This document shows, piece by piece, positions 1 through 8,894 of a stretch of DNA of 64,000 bases. The number at the start of each line of letters is the position of its first letter. Positions within the stretch are counted from its first letter, which is position 1. A model generated the notes under the pieces. It searched no databases and was not told the DNA's origin. It saw nothing but the letters and a program-made list of their open reading frames with translations. The stretch is taken from positions 1 to 64,000 of the forward strand of contig JAEUIC010000041.1 in assembly GCA_016795285.1 (NCBI GenBank), in the 5' to 3' direction. The translations under genes and the position numbers were made by a program. This DNA is from Planctomycetota bacterium. Its GTDB lineage: Bacteria; Planctomycetota; B15-G4; SIAN01.

Positions 1-2093
1 TGCAGGAGCGCCACCAGCGTCTCGAGCGCGCGCCGCAGCCCCGCCTCGCCGCCGCCGCCTTGCGCGCGGCCGCTGAAGACGCAGGCATCGCCGCCGACCG
101 CGAAGTCGAGCGCGCCGCCCGCCGTCGCCAGCGCCGCGTCGAGCTCCTCGCGCTTCAGCTTCTTCGTCGCCGCATCGGCCACCACCCGCTCCGCCGCCTT
201 CGCGACGTCGCACTGCGCCGCCTCGAGGCCGAGCAGCCCGCGCCCGACGCGCGCCGTGAAGCGGAAGCGACCGGAGCTCCCCTCCTCCTGCCGCACGATC
301 GCGCGCACGCCGTTGCCGAAGTCGACGCGCCGCGCGCGCAGCTTGGCGAGCTCGACGGTCGTCGTCGGGGTCGCCGGCGCATCGGGCAGCGCGTAGGGGA
401 AGGGGGCGGCCGCGGGTGCCGCGGCGCCCGCCGTCGCGCTGCCGCTGCCGCTCGCGCCGCCGCTCGCAGGCTTCTTCTCCTTCTTCGGCGCGTAGGCGGA
501 GAGGTCGTCGCGCACGATCGGCTTCACGTCGAGATTCGACGCGGCGCCCGCCTTCCACGCCTCCTCGAGCATCTCGCGCGCGGAGTCGCGCAGGTCGAGC
601 TCGCCGACGGTCGCCAGCACGAGCTTCCCGCCCTTCCACTCGGACGCGAACGCCGCGCTCGACCGCGCGCGATCGAGCTTCGCCGCGGCGGCGCGCCACG
701 CCGCTCGGTCGGCCGCCGCCTCCATCGGCACGCGGCGGCCGCGGCAAGCGTCGAGCAGCTGCTCGATCAGCTCGGCCGAGGTCGGCGTCGCCGGCGCGCT
801 CGGCTCGGCGAGCTCCTCGGTCAGGCGCTCGAGCGCGGCGCTCCACTCGGCGTCGCTGATGCCGCGTTCGAGGAAGCGGCGCACCTCGCGCTCGGCCTGC
901 TGCACCGCCATCTGCCAGTGGTTCAAGTCGGTCGCGAGGCGCAGCGACACGCCCTCCATCACCGGATGGCCGACCAAGTCGGTGGCGGGGTGGAAGCGCG
1001 CGCCGCTCGCGACGCTGGCCGTCACGAAGGCGCGTGGCACCATCGCGTTCAGCCGCTCCTCGAGGACGTCGCACGCGACGGCGAGGTCGAGCGTGGCGAG
1101 CCGGCTCTTCGCGTCGTCGCCGACGTCGGCGGGCGGCCGCCCCTTCGCGACGTAGAGCGTGAGGCCGCCGCCGGCCGGCTCGGTGAAGAGCGTCTTCGCG
1201 AAGGTGAGCCCGTCGAGCTCGCCGCCCGGCGGTTCCTCCGCCTTGCCGCGGCCGCGCGCCGTGGCGAACGCCTTCTCGATCGCCGCGGTCGGATCCTGGC
1301 CGCCGAGGTCGCCGACGAGCAGCAGCGTGCAGCGCTCCGGGCGGTACCAGCGGTCGTAGAAGGCGGTGACCCGCTTCTTGTCGAACTGCGCGCGCACCGG
1401 CTGCTCGCCGATCGGCAAGCGCCGCGGGAAGCGCGAGCCGTCCAGAAGCAGTCCGAGCCGCTCGACCATCCGGTCGAATCCCTTGCTGGAGCGCGCCTCC
1501 TGCTCGGCGTCGACGACCCCCTTCTCCGCCTCGATCTCCTTCCCGTCGAGCTTCAGGCCGTCGACCACGTCGCGGAACCAGGCGAGCGCCTGCTCGAGGC
1601 GCGCCGGATCGGCATCCGGGAGGTCGAGTTCGTAGACCGTCTCGTCGAAGCCGGTGTGGGCGTTGACGTCGCTGCCGAAGCGGATGCCCTGCGCCTGGAA
1701 GGTCGGGACGAGCGTGCCCGCCTTGAAGCTCTTCGAGCCGTTGAACGCCATGTGCTCCAGGAAGTGGGCGAGCCCGACCTCGTCGCCGCGCTCGGCGAGG
1801 CTGCCGATCGCGACGAAGAGGCGCACGCGCACCTGGCGCGGCGGATTCGCGTGGTCGGCCCACGCGTAGCGCAGCCCGTTGGCGAACTTCCCGAAATGGA
1901 AGCGCGGGTCGGGCTTCAAGTCGCTCCGCTCGTGCTCCCACGGCGGCGCCTCGGCGGTGTAGCTGGCGGGGGGCTTCTTGGTCGCGGACTGCAGCGCCGC
2001 TGCGGCGGCGGCCGGCTCGCGTGCGAGCAGCGCGGGTGCGAGCGGCGCGAGCAGAGCAGCCAACGCGAGCGCGGGGAGCAGTCGAAGAGTCAT
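1..2093 (-). CDS. M16 (insulinase/pitrilysin) family zinc protease, partial
   Basis: About 697 residues are visible; the gene runs off the left edge of the window. The N terminus is a hydrophobic, Ala/Leu-rich signal peptide, so export is likely. The inverted zinc motif of M16 peptidases is present as HFLEH at residues 110-114, followed by the family blocks NAHTGFDETVYE and, about 70 residues on, an acidic stretch (DAEQEAR) that should supply the third zinc ligand. A second, degenerate M16-like half follows after a Gly/Ser/Ala-rich linker. The ATG overlaps the stop of the upstream ATPase gene by one base (TGATG), which fixes the start and implies translational coupling. M16 enzymes degrade peptides; the substrate here is unknown. 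Confidence 0.9.
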   Translation of the reverse strand, partial: MTLRLLPALALAALLAPLAPALLAREPAAAAAALQSATKKPPASYTAEAPPWEHERSDLKPDPRFHFGKFANGLRYAWADHANPPRQVRVRLFVAIGSLAERGDEVGLAHFLEHMAFNGSKSFKAGTLVPTFQAQGIRFGSDVNAHTGFDETVYELDLPDADPARLEQALAWFRDVVDGLKLDGKEIEAEKGVVDAEQEARSSKGFDRMVERLGLLLDGSRFPRRLPIGEQPVRAQFDKKRVTAFYDRWYRPERCTLLLVGDLGGQDPTAAIEKAFATARGRGKAEEPPGGELDGLTFAKTLFTEPAGGGLTLYVAKGRPPADVGDDAKSRLATLDLAVACDVLEERLNAMVPRAFVTASVASGARFHPATDLVGHPVMEGVSLRLATDLNHWQMAVQQAEREVRRFLERGISDAEWSAALERLTEELAEPSAPATPTSAELIEQLLDACRGRRVPMEAAADRAAWRAAAAKLDRARSSAAFASEWKGGKLVLATVGELDLRDSAREMLEEAWKAGAASNLDVKPIVRDDLSAYAPKKEKKPASGGASGSGSATAGAAAPAAAPFPYALPDAPATPTTTVELAKLRARRVDFGNGVRAIVRQEEGSSGRFRFTARVGRGLLGLEAAQCDVAKAAERVVADAATKKLKREELDAALATAGGALDFAVGGDACVFSGRAQGGGGEAGLRRALETLVALL

Positions 2094-3571
2094 CAGCGCA
2101 GTCCTTCCGTGAGGTCGACGAGGTCTTGCGGAATGAAGCCGGCCGCTTCGATCGCCGCTCGGTCGGCGGGGGCGAGGCGCGGCGCGATCGCCACCTTCTC
2201 GATCCGCCAGTCGGCGAAGCGGGGCTGATCGGCGAGGAAGCGGGCGACGTGCCCCTCTTGGCGCGGCAGATCGGCGATCAGCTTGGCGGGCGCGCGCTTG
2301 CAGGTGCCGAGTCGCACGACGCGCGACTCCTCGTCGAGCGCGACGAGGTCGATCTCGGTGTCGCCGCGATCCCAGAAGCCGCGCACGCGCTGCGTGAGCG
2401 GGAAGTCGCCCAATCCCTTGCGGCTGCGCTCCTCGTAGAGCGTCGCCGCCAGCCGCTCGAGGCCGTGCCCTTCGGCGGCCGCGAGCCGCTCGTCCGCTTG
2501 GTCGAGCAGCTTCGCGAGCGGCAGGAAATGGGTCGACGCCGCCGCCGTCGACAGCGCGGCGAGCCAGCTGCGCAGGAAGTTGTCGCGCACGTAGAAGCGG
2601 CCGGAGCGGCTCGTCGGCTTGGCGAAGATCGGCTGCAGCCGCTCGACCATGCGGTACTTCTCGTCGAGCACTTTCAAGTAGCCGGCCAGCTGCTGCTCGC
2701 GTTCCGGCTCGACCTGGCGCACGTGGTTCAGCACTTCGCCGTTGCTGCAGCCGGGGTGGCGCGAGATGTACTTCAGCACGAGGTCGTAGCGACCGCGCAG
2801 CTCGCCGAGGAACCAGTGGTCCGCCTCGGTGCGCAGCGGCGAGCTGCTGGAGAAGAACATCCGCTGCAGCAGCGCGCGCCGATCGGCGGCCAGTGCCCGT
2901 TGCTCCCAGCAGTCGCGATAGAACTTCGGCACGCCTTCGAAGAGGTTCCAGAGGAAGAGCAGGCGGTGCGGCTCGCGGTCGGCGTGGGCGTCGAGCAGCT
3001 CGAGCAGCGACGCGATGTCGAGGTGGTCGAGTTCGATCTTGTCGGTCACGCGGTGGTAGAGCGGCGCGCTCTGCTCGTCGAGGAGCGCGGTCATCTCGGT
3101 GTGGATCGAGCCGAGCACGATCAGCCCGCCGGTCACCTGGCTCGCGCGCGCCGACAGCCGATCGACCTCCGCCTGCAGCTGCGACGTGAAGGGGTAGAGG
3201 GCCTTGCGCGCGAAATACTGGAACTCGTCGAGCGCGACCACGTAGCCCTGCTCGGCGAGGCGACCGATCGTCGTGGCGAGCGAACGGAGGTCGTGCGGCA
3301 GCTCGTCCCGCACGCCGAACATCTCGAGGAAGTCGCGCGCCGCGGCGACGACTCCCGCCGGGTCGGAGTCGGGGATCTGGATGTAGACGACGCGGGCGGC
3401 GCCGCTCCGCTCGAGCGCCTCGCGGACGAGCGAGGTCTTGCCGATCCGGCGGCGCCCGGTGATCCGGAGGAAGAACCAGCGCCTGCGATCGATCCGATCG
3501 CGAAGCTCTCGGATCTCAGGCTCGCGTCCGTAAAACCCCCATTTGAAAGGAGTTACGTCTTCGTCTGGCAT
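2093..3571 (-). CDS. AAA ATPase with DUF234-like nuclease-fold C terminus
   Basis: A 492-residue protein. The Walker A motif GRRRIGKTS lies at residues 39-47, and Walker B is in VVALDEFQYF near residue 115. A winged-helix-like middle follows, then RSGRFYVRDNFLRSW, typical of archaeal-type ATPases of the DUF234 group. The C terminus carries a PD-(D/E)XK-like pattern (DTEIDLV, then a TCK lysine). These ATPases are common in archaea and patchy in bacteria; their function is poorly defined and defence or mobile-element roles are often proposed. The first 20 codons and the upstream DNA are unusually AT-rich for this window and an inverted repeat abuts the ATG, which may mean horizontal transfer. 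The gene ends in TGATG with the M16 protease gene. The family call is strong; the role is unknown. Confidence 0.85.
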   Translation of the reverse strand: MPDEDVTPFKWGFYGREPEIRELRDRIDRRRWFFLRITGRRRIGKTSLVREALERSGAARVVYIQIPDSDPAGVVAAARDFLEMFGVRDELPHDLRSLATTIGRLAEQGYVVALDEFQYFARKALYPFTSQLQAEVDRLSARASQVTGGLIVLGSIHTEMTALLDEQSAPLYHRVTDKIELDHLDIASLLELLDAHADREPHRLLFLWNLFEGVPKFYRDCWEQRALAADRRALLQRMFFSSSSPLRTEADHWFLGELRGRYDLVLKYISRHPGCSNGEVLNHVRQVEPEREQQLAGYLKVLDEKYRMVERLQPIFAKPTSRSGRFYVRDNFLRSWLAALSTAAASTHFLPLAKLLDQADERLAAAEGHGLERLAATLYEERSRKGLGDFPLTQRVRGFWDRGDTEIDLVALDEESRVVRLGTCKRAPAKLIADLPRQEGHVARFLADQPRFADWRIEKVAIAPRLAPADRAAIEAAGFIPQDLVDLTEGLR

Positions 3572-3591
3572 AAGGTATCAAACTCTACCTT
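3572..3591 (-). promoter_or_regulatory. Inverted repeat directly upstream of the ATPase start codon
   Basis: AAGGTA, an 8-base spacer and TACCTT form a perfect 6-bp inverted repeat whose edge touches the ATG at 3571. It sits in the most AT-rich stretch of the region. It would cover the ribosome-binding position, so it could be an operator or an RNA hairpin limiting translation. Function is inferred from position only. Confidence 0.4.
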
Positions 3592-3654
3592 GATGGTGAT
3601 GACGCGGCTACGGCCCGGTGGCGGCGACCTCCCGAGCGACCGGTCGACGGGCTC

Positions 3655-4704
3655 CTAGCCCCCGCCGACCACCCCCCAGAAGCCGCGCGAGGCGGGATTC
3701 TCGGGGGGCGGACCGGGGAAGTCGGCGGGCGGCGTGAACGGGTCGAGGCGCGTCAGGCGGCGGCCGGCGGTGCGCGCGGCGGCGTGCAGCTTCGCGACGA
3801 GCGCGTCGCGCGTGAAGGTGCGCTGGTTGTGCGAGGCGAGCAGCAGCGCGTCGGGCGCGGCGACGGCGAACGCCAGCGCGGCGAGCTCGTCGTAATGGCG
3901 CTCGACCTGGAAGACGCCGCGCTGCTTGCTGGTCGAGAAGGTCGGCGGGTCGAGCACGAGCGCGTCGAAGCGGCGCCCCTTCTTCGCGGCGATGGCGAGG
4001 TAGGTGAGCGCGTCGCCGCGCGCGAACTCATGCGCCGCCGCGTCGAGCCCGTTCGCCGCGAAGTTGCGCTGCCCCCAATCGAGGTAGCGCGCCGAGAGGT
4101 CGACGCTGGTCGCGCGCGCGCCGGCGGCCGCGGCGACCACGCTGAAGCTGCAGGTGTAGGCGAAGGTGTTGAGCAGCGTCGGCGGCGGCCCGCCGCGCGC
4201 CGCGCGCTGGCGCAGCCACTCGGCGAGCCGCACGCGGTTGTCGCGCTGGTCGAGGAAGAGGCCGTGCGAGTAGCCCTCGCGCGGCCGCACGAGGAAGCGC
4301 CACGACCCCTCCTGCACCGCGAACTCGGGTTCGGCGTCGCCGTCTCGTTCGCCCGCGGTGCCCGCTTCGCCCGTCTCGCCGAAGACGAGCTGCGGCAGCA
4401 GTTCCTCCTTCGCGTGCGCGCGCACGTTCTTCAGCAGCGGCTTCACCCAGATCGAGCGCGGCGACGGCTGGCCGCTGGCGGCGACCACCGCCGGATCGCG
4501 CAACGCCGCGACCAGCGCGGCCGTCGGCGCCCCCTCCTCCGCGTGGACGAAGCGCGCGTCGCCGAGCCGATCGACCAGCAGTCCCGGCACGCCGTCGCCG
4601 ACGCCGTTCAGCCAGCGCACCGCTTCGAGGCGCGGCTCGCGCAGCAACGCCGCTCGACGGGCGAGCGCGGCCTGGAGCCGCTCGGTCAGCGCCGCTCCGC
4701 TCAT
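3655..4704 (-). CDS. Class I SAM-dependent RNA methyltransferase, RlmI-like
   Basis: A 349-residue protein. The N-terminal part has the RlmI/RlmK-type block GVGDGVPGLLVDRLGD. The Rossmann methyltransferase domain follows: SAM-binding motif I region TLLNTFAYTCSFSV, acidic loop SVDLSARYLDW, and motif IV DALVLDPPTFS (DPPTF). The N-terminal PUA domain of E. coli RlmI is not apparent, so the protein is shorter. The family methylates cytosine in 23S rRNA; which base is modified here cannot be told. The ATG overlaps the stop of the LanC-like gene (ATGA), which sets the start and makes it the last gene of a four-gene minus-strand chain. Confidence 0.85.
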   Translation of the reverse strand: MSGAALTERLQAALARRAALLREPRLEAVRWLNGVGDGVPGLLVDRLGDARFVHAEEGAPTAALVAALRDPAVVAASGQPSPRSIWVKPLLKNVRAHAKEELLPQLVFGETGEAGTAGERDGDAEPEFAVQEGSWRFLVRPREGYSHGLFLDQRDNRVRLAEWLRQRAARGGPPPTLLNTFAYTCSFSVVAAAAGARATSVDLSARYLDWGQRNFAANGLDAAAHEFARGDALTYLAIAAKKGRRFDALVLDPPTFSTSKQRGVFQVERHYDELAALAFAVAAPDALLLASHNQRTFTRDALVAKLHAAARTAGRRLTRLDPFTPPADFPGPPPENPASRGFWGVVGGG

Positions 4705-6242
4705 CGCGCGGACGCTCGCTGCGGCGGGGCGAGGAGGCGATCGGGGAAGCGCACGGCGAGTTCGTCGGGCCAGCCGACCGCATGCCATCCGGCGACTGCG
4801 CGCGGCCCTTCCGCCGCGCGCTCCACTGCAACGCGCTCCGTGACGGCGCCGAGGTGGAGCAGCGCGAGGCCGATGCCGGCGGCGCCCTGCATGTAGCCGC
4901 ATTGCGCCTCGATCGCGTCGGGGCGCGTGCGCTGCTCGGCGTGCGGGAAGGAGAGGCCGCGCGGGTCGCGCCGCCCGCGGGCGAGCAGGTCGTCGGCGAG
5001 CCGGCGCGCCAGCTGCATCGCGAGCTCGCGCTCCGCGGCGTTGATCGCGACGACGTCGCTCGCCGCGAGTTCGAGCAGGAACTCGATCACGCCGGCGGAG
5101 CCGCAGCACTGCCCGACGTTGTTCCAGAACCCCGGCAGCTCCGCCGGCAACCCGCTGTCGAGCAGCGACTGCAACGCCCCGCGCGCCGCATCGCCGTAGC
5201 GCTGCGCCGCGTCGCGCTTCGTCGCGCACTGCCGCGCGAGCTGCGCGAAGAGGCGGCCGCTGCCGGCCGGCCCGTGGCACCAGCCGAGGTAGTGGAGCTC
5301 TTCGCCGCCCGGCGAGTGGTGGCCGATCTGGCAGCCGCCGTTGCTGCGATCGGCGAGCGCCAAGAGGTGGTCGGCGCCGTCGCGCGCGGCGTCGAGGAAG
5401 CGCTCCTCGCCGCTCGCTTCGGCGAGGCGCGCCAGGAAGTAGGCGATGCCGGCGGTGCCGTGCGCGAAGTTCGGCATCACGCGCGCGAAGCCCGGCTCCA
5501 TCTCCCACGAGCGGCCGATCGGCTCGCGACGCGAAAGCTGCTCGAGGCGGCGGCCGGTGCGCAGCGCCAGCTCGAGCGCGAGCGGATCGCCCGTCTGCTC
5601 GTGCGCGGCAAGGAGGAAGAGGCCGATGCCGGCGTTGCCGTCGATGACGTCGGTCACCGGGCTCCACTCGACGCCGTGGCCGGCGAGTTCGGCCGCCTGT
5701 TGCAGCAGCGCGACGACGCGCAGCGCACCCGCGACGTAGCGCGGCTCGGCGAGGAGGCGGCCCGCCTCGAGCAGCGTCGCGCCGCTGCCAGCGAGGCCGG
5801 TCCAGAGGCCGCTCGGCTCGCCGGGTCGCGCCGAGGCGGGGAGTCGCGCCAGCAGCTCGTCGGCGCCGCGTCGTGCCAGCGTCGCGAAATGGCGGCGTCC
5901 CGATTCGTTCGCGCCGCAACGCGCGGCGAGCTCCGCGAAGAAGAGGACGACGCCCGCCGAGCCGGAGTAGAGGTCGTGCGGCAGCGCGGCGTCGAGGCCG
6001 GCGGGTCGCGCCGGCGCATCGGGGCGCGGCGGCCAGGCGAGGCCGTCCGGCGTCGCGATCGCCGTCGCCTCGAGCCACGCCGCGACACGCAGCGCGGCGG
6101 AGCGCGGGTGCGCTCGCTCCTGCGCGAGCACGCGCTGTGGATCGAGATCGGAGAGCGGAGCGGCCGGCTGCCCGCAACCGCCGCAAGGCAACGCGGTCAG
6201 CAGCGCGGCCAGCAGCGCGCGACGCGGCTCACATCGGGCCAT
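4701..6242 (-). CDS. LanC-like (lanthionine synthetase C family) exported protein
   Basis: About 513 residues. After a short Cys-containing hydrophobic leader (signal peptide or poor lipobox), the chain shows the alpha/alpha-toroid repeats of LanC and LanC-like proteins with GxxG turns: DLYSGSAGVVLF, GLWTGLAGSGATLL, GNAGIGLFL, PNFAHGTAGIAYFL. The zinc-site region is recognisable, C322 in WCHGPAG and C379-C380 in GQCCGSAGV, but the canonical Cys-Cys-His set has Cys at the third place. No lanthipeptide precursor or LanB/LanM gene lies nearby, so a stand-alone role is more likely than lantibiotic synthesis. The start at 6242 overlaps the dehydrogenase gene by 14 bases; a start 66 bases upstream is possible but would bury the hydrophobic leader. 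ATGA couples it to the methyltransferase gene. Confidence 0.8.
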   Translation of the reverse strand: MARCEPRRALLAALLTALPCGGCGQPAAPLSDLDPQRVLAQERAHPRSAALRVAAWLEATAIATPDGLAWPPRPDAPARPAGLDAALPHDLYSGSAGVVLFFAELAARCGANESGRRHFATLARRGADELLARLPASARPGEPSGLWTGLAGSGATLLEAGRLLAEPRYVAGALRVVALLQQAAELAGHGVEWSPVTDVIDGNAGIGLFLLAAHEQTGDPLALELALRTGRRLEQLSRREPIGRSWEMEPGFARVMPNFAHGTAGIAYFLARLAEASGEERFLDAARDGADHLLALADRSNGGCQIGHHSPGGEELHYLGWCHGPAGSGRLFAQLARQCATKRDAAQRYGDAARGALQSLLDSGLPAELPGFWNNVGQCCGSAGVIEFLLELAASDVVAINAAERELAMQLARRLADDLLARGRRDPRGLSFPHAEQRTRPDAIEAQCGYMQGAAGIGLALLHLGAVTERVAVERAAEGPRAVAGWHAVGWPDELAVRFPDRLLAPPQRASAR

Positions 6243-7119
6243 CGGGGACGTTCCCGCCGCGGCGCACGGTGCGCGCCATCGCCGACATGTCCTCGTCGCC
6301 GTGTCCATTCGCGATCAGCCCATCCTCGACCGCCGCGACGTAGCTCGCGACCGGCAGCGGCAGCTGCACCGCGCGCGCCGTCTCGAGCGCGATCGCCAAG
6401 TCCTTGCGATGGAGACGCACGCGGAAACCCAGCGGATAGCGGTCCTCCCGCATGTTCTTCGAGCGGTTCGCCATCACCCACGACGCCGCGGCGCCGTTCT
6501 CGATGGCGGCGACCACGCGCGCCGGATCGGCGCCCGCCTTCTTCGCGAGGCAGAGCCCCTCCGCGACCGCCTGGTACGTTCCGGCGATCACGACCTGGTT
6601 CACCGCCTTCGCGATCTGCCCGCAGCCGACCGGCCCGACGTGGACGATCGACTTGCCGAGCTTCTCCAGCACCGGCTTGGCGCGCGCGAAGTCCTCTTCG
6701 GTCGCGCCGCACATGATGGCGAGCGTCGCCTTCTGCGCCCCCTCGCTGCCGCCCGAGACCGGCGCGTCGACGTAGCCGATCCGCTTCGCCACCAGCGCCG
6801 CGGCGATCTTGCGCGCGGCCGCCGGCGCGATCGACGAGCAGTCGATCACCAGCGCGCCCGCCGCCGCGCCCGCGATCACGCCCGTCTGCGGATCGAGCGT
6901 CACCTGATCGGCGTCGGGGGTGTCGGAGACGCAGGTCAGCACGACGTCGGCGCCGCTCGCCGCCTCGCGCGGGCTCGCCGCGCGCGTCGCGCCCTGCAGC
7001 GCCAGCGCCTCTTCGCGCGTCCTCGTCCGGTTGTGGACGACCACCTGGCAGCCGCCCTTCAGCAGGTTCGCCGCCATCGGCGCGCCCATCGTCCCGAGCC
7101 CGATCACCGCGACCTTCAT
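6229..7119 (-). CDS. NAD-dependent beta-hydroxyacid dehydrogenase (3-hydroxyisobutyrate dehydrogenase family)
   Basis: 296 residues, the usual length for the family. The N-terminal Rossmann motif is GLGTMGAPMAANL. The substrate-binding signature appears as DAPVSGGSEGA, and the catalytic lysine lies in GQIAKAVNQ. The family includes 3-hydroxyisobutyrate dehydrogenase, tartronate semialdehyde reductase and glyoxylate/succinic semialdehyde reductase; the substrate cannot be told from sequence. Cytosolic, with no signal peptide. It lies 44 bases after the VWA gene and overlaps the LanC-like gene, so the group may be cotranscribed, though no pathway link among the four is obvious. Confidence 0.9.
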   Translation of the reverse strand: MKVAVIGLGTMGAPMAANLLKGGCQVVVHNRTRTREEALALQGATRAASPREAASGADVVLTCVSDTPDADQVTLDPQTGVIAGAAAGALVIDCSSIAPAAARKIAAALVAKRIGYVDAPVSGGSEGAQKATLAIMCGATEEDFARAKPVLEKLGKSIVHVGPVGCGQIAKAVNQVVIAGTYQAVAEGLCLAKKAGADPARVVAAIENGAAASWVMANRSKNMREDRYPLGFRVRLHRKDLAIALETARAVQLPLPVASYVAAVEDGLIANGHGDEDMSAMARTVRRGGNVPDGPM

Positions 7120-7163
7120 CGTCCCGCTCCCTCGCTCTTGTCGTCGATGCGCGCCGGCGCGCG

Positions 7164-8894
7164 CTACTTGTCCTGCCCGATCTGCTTGGTCGTCCCGAGG
7201 CCGATCGCCGCGAGCTGCTCCAGCAACCCCATCGGCGCCTCGCCCGTCCCGACGCAGTGGATCTCGACGCCGCGGAAGAAGTTGAGGCGGCGCACCTCGT
7301 TCACGAGGTGGTGGTGCTCGACGTAGGGGCCGAAGCAGTGCAGCACCGGCTGCTTCGCCAGCGGCGCGCGCGTCTCGGGGTCGCCGATGATGTCGTCGTC
7401 GTCGGGAGCATCGAGCGCGTCGAAGTCGTCCCAGCTCGGCTCGCCGTCGCTGAAGAGGAAGACGGTGTCGGCGCCCGCCTCGATCCGCTCGAGGTCGGTC
7501 CAATCGGCCTTCGCCTCGAGGCCGCTCGTCGTGATGCGGAAGGCGCGATCGAGGCCGCCCTGCAGGTTGGTCTTGCCGAGCAGCGTGCCGTCGGGCCGCT
7601 CGCTGGTCGCCGGTCCCGCGTGCATCGCCGCGAGCTCCGCCTCGACGCGCGCCACGTTCTTCTTGCTGGCCGGCACGAGTTCGGGCGTCGCGGCCATCGG
7701 CTCGGCGCCGTCGCCGAAGAGGACGATCGCGAACTTCTTCGACTCGTCGAGCTGCCGGATCGACGCCAGCACCAGCTCGCGCGCGAGGTCGAAGCGGGTG
7801 TCGACCTTGTCCCAGTTGATGGCGGGCAGCCCGCTGCTGTCGGGCTTCTTCTTCGGGCCGGTGTCGGACGCCTTCTCGCGCGCGCGACCGGCCACCTGCT
7901 TCAACATCGAGTCGGAGCAGTCGATCACGTAGCAGAAGCGCAGTCCGCCCGCCGGGATGCCGGCGAAGCTCGCGCCGTAGCCCGGCCGCTCCGCCTCGCG
8001 CTTCTGCGTCCACGCCCGCGCGGCGAGCTCGCGCTTCCAGACCTCGGGGTTCAGGTCGGGGATGCCCTGCTTGTCGAAGAGGCGGGCGAGATGGCGCGCC
8101 ACCACGCGCTTCGAGGTGGCCGGCAACGTCTTCGACTCGAGCGTCGCGATCAGCGCGCTGCACGCCGGCGGGAACGCCTCGCCGTCGCGCGCCTCCTTCG
8201 CCGCCAGCAGCAGCCCCGCGACGATCTGCGCCAGCGCGCCCGCTTCGGCCGGGTTCGCGCTCTTCGTCGCCAGCAGTGCCGGGATCTTCGCGAGGCAAGC
8301 GGCCGCCTGCTGCGCCTGCGTGCCGCGCGGCGCGGTGGGCGCCAGCGCCGCGATCGCCGCGCAGCGCAGCGCCAGCGACGGCGCGCTCGCGACGGCCGCG
8401 TCGACCGTGGCGAGGTCGTCGTGGCGCGCGTGGAGCCGCAGCGACCGCGTCCAGAGCCACGCGTCTTCGGGCTTCTTCTGCGCCGCGCGCCACTGCGCGT
8501 AGAGCGGCAGCAGCGACGGATCGGTGCAGTGGCTCGTCGTGAGGTCGGCGATCAGCGCGCGGACGCGATCCTTCGGCTCCTCCGGCTTCTGGTAGTCCTC
8601 GATCAGCTGCTCGAGCGCGCGCCGATCGCCGGTGCGGGCGAGCGTCTCGCGGCCGCGCGTCCGCTTGAAGAGGGCGGGCCGCTTCACGCGCTCGCGGTAG
8701 ACGAGGAACGCTTCGTCGACCGGCGAGGGCGGGGCGGGCGGCGCCTTGCCGCTCCCCTTGGCGGGCGGCTTCCCTTGCGGCAGCGCCGCGGGAGAGCTCG
8801 CGGAAAACGGCGCCGGCAACGCCGCGGCGAGCGCGGCGGCGACGACGAGCCAGCGCAACGGCAGCAACGAGTGGACGATCACGTGGCGCTCCAC
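7164..8894 (-). CDS. Secreted von Willebrand factor A domain protein
   Basis: 576 residues starting at GTG, with an N-terminal signal peptide ending in an Ala/Pro-rich stretch. The first 300 residues are helical and contain HEAT-like Ala/Leu-rich repeats. The VWA domain starts near residue 320, with an intact metal-ion adhesion site: DCSDSM at 325-330, a later Thr in the GTLLGKTNLQGG region and a DGEPSWD loop. The C terminus is the last strand/helix of the domain (CVGTGEAPMG). Such planctomycete proteins are usually surface or periplasmic ligand binders of unknown partner. A TAAGCT hexamer 39 bases upstream is the best promoter candidate. It heads the minus-strand chain with the dehydrogenase and LanC-like genes. 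Confidence 0.8.
   Translation of the reverse strand: MERHVIVHSLLPLRWLVVAAALAAALPAPFSASSPAALPQGKPPAKGSGKAPPAPPSPVDEAFLVYRERVKRPALFKRTRGRETLARTGDRRALEQLIEDYQKPEEPKDRVRALIADLTTSHCTDPSLLPLYAQWRAAQKKPEDAWLWTRSLRLHARHDDLATVDAAVASAPSLALRCAAIAALAPTAPRGTQAQQAAACLAKIPALLATKSANPAEAGALAQIVAGLLLAAKEARDGEAFPPACSALIATLESKTLPATSKRVVARHLARLFDKQGIPDLNPEVWKRELAARAWTQKREAERPGYGASFAGIPAGGLRFCYVIDCSDSMLKQVAGRAREKASDTGPKKKPDSSGLPAINWDKVDTRFDLARELVLASIRQLDESKKFAIVLFGDGAEPMAATPELVPASKKNVARVEAELAAMHAGPATSERPDGTLLGKTNLQGGLDRAFRITTSGLEAKADWTDLERIEAGADTVFLFSDGEPSWDDFDALDAPDDDDIIGDPETRAPLAKQPVLHCFGPYVEHHHLVNEVRRLNFFRGVEIHCVGTGEAPMGLLEQLAAIGLGTTKQIGQDK

Noticed and set aside
60-2228. A long plus-strand frame over the M16 protease gene
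   Set aside because: The minus strand carries HFLEH and other M16 blocks; the plus frame is Arg/Ala-rich without any motif.
4701-6308. Lanthipeptide biosynthesis cluster suggested by the LanC-like gene
   Set aside because: No precursor peptide, LanB, LanM or transporter gene is within reach, and the protein appears exported.
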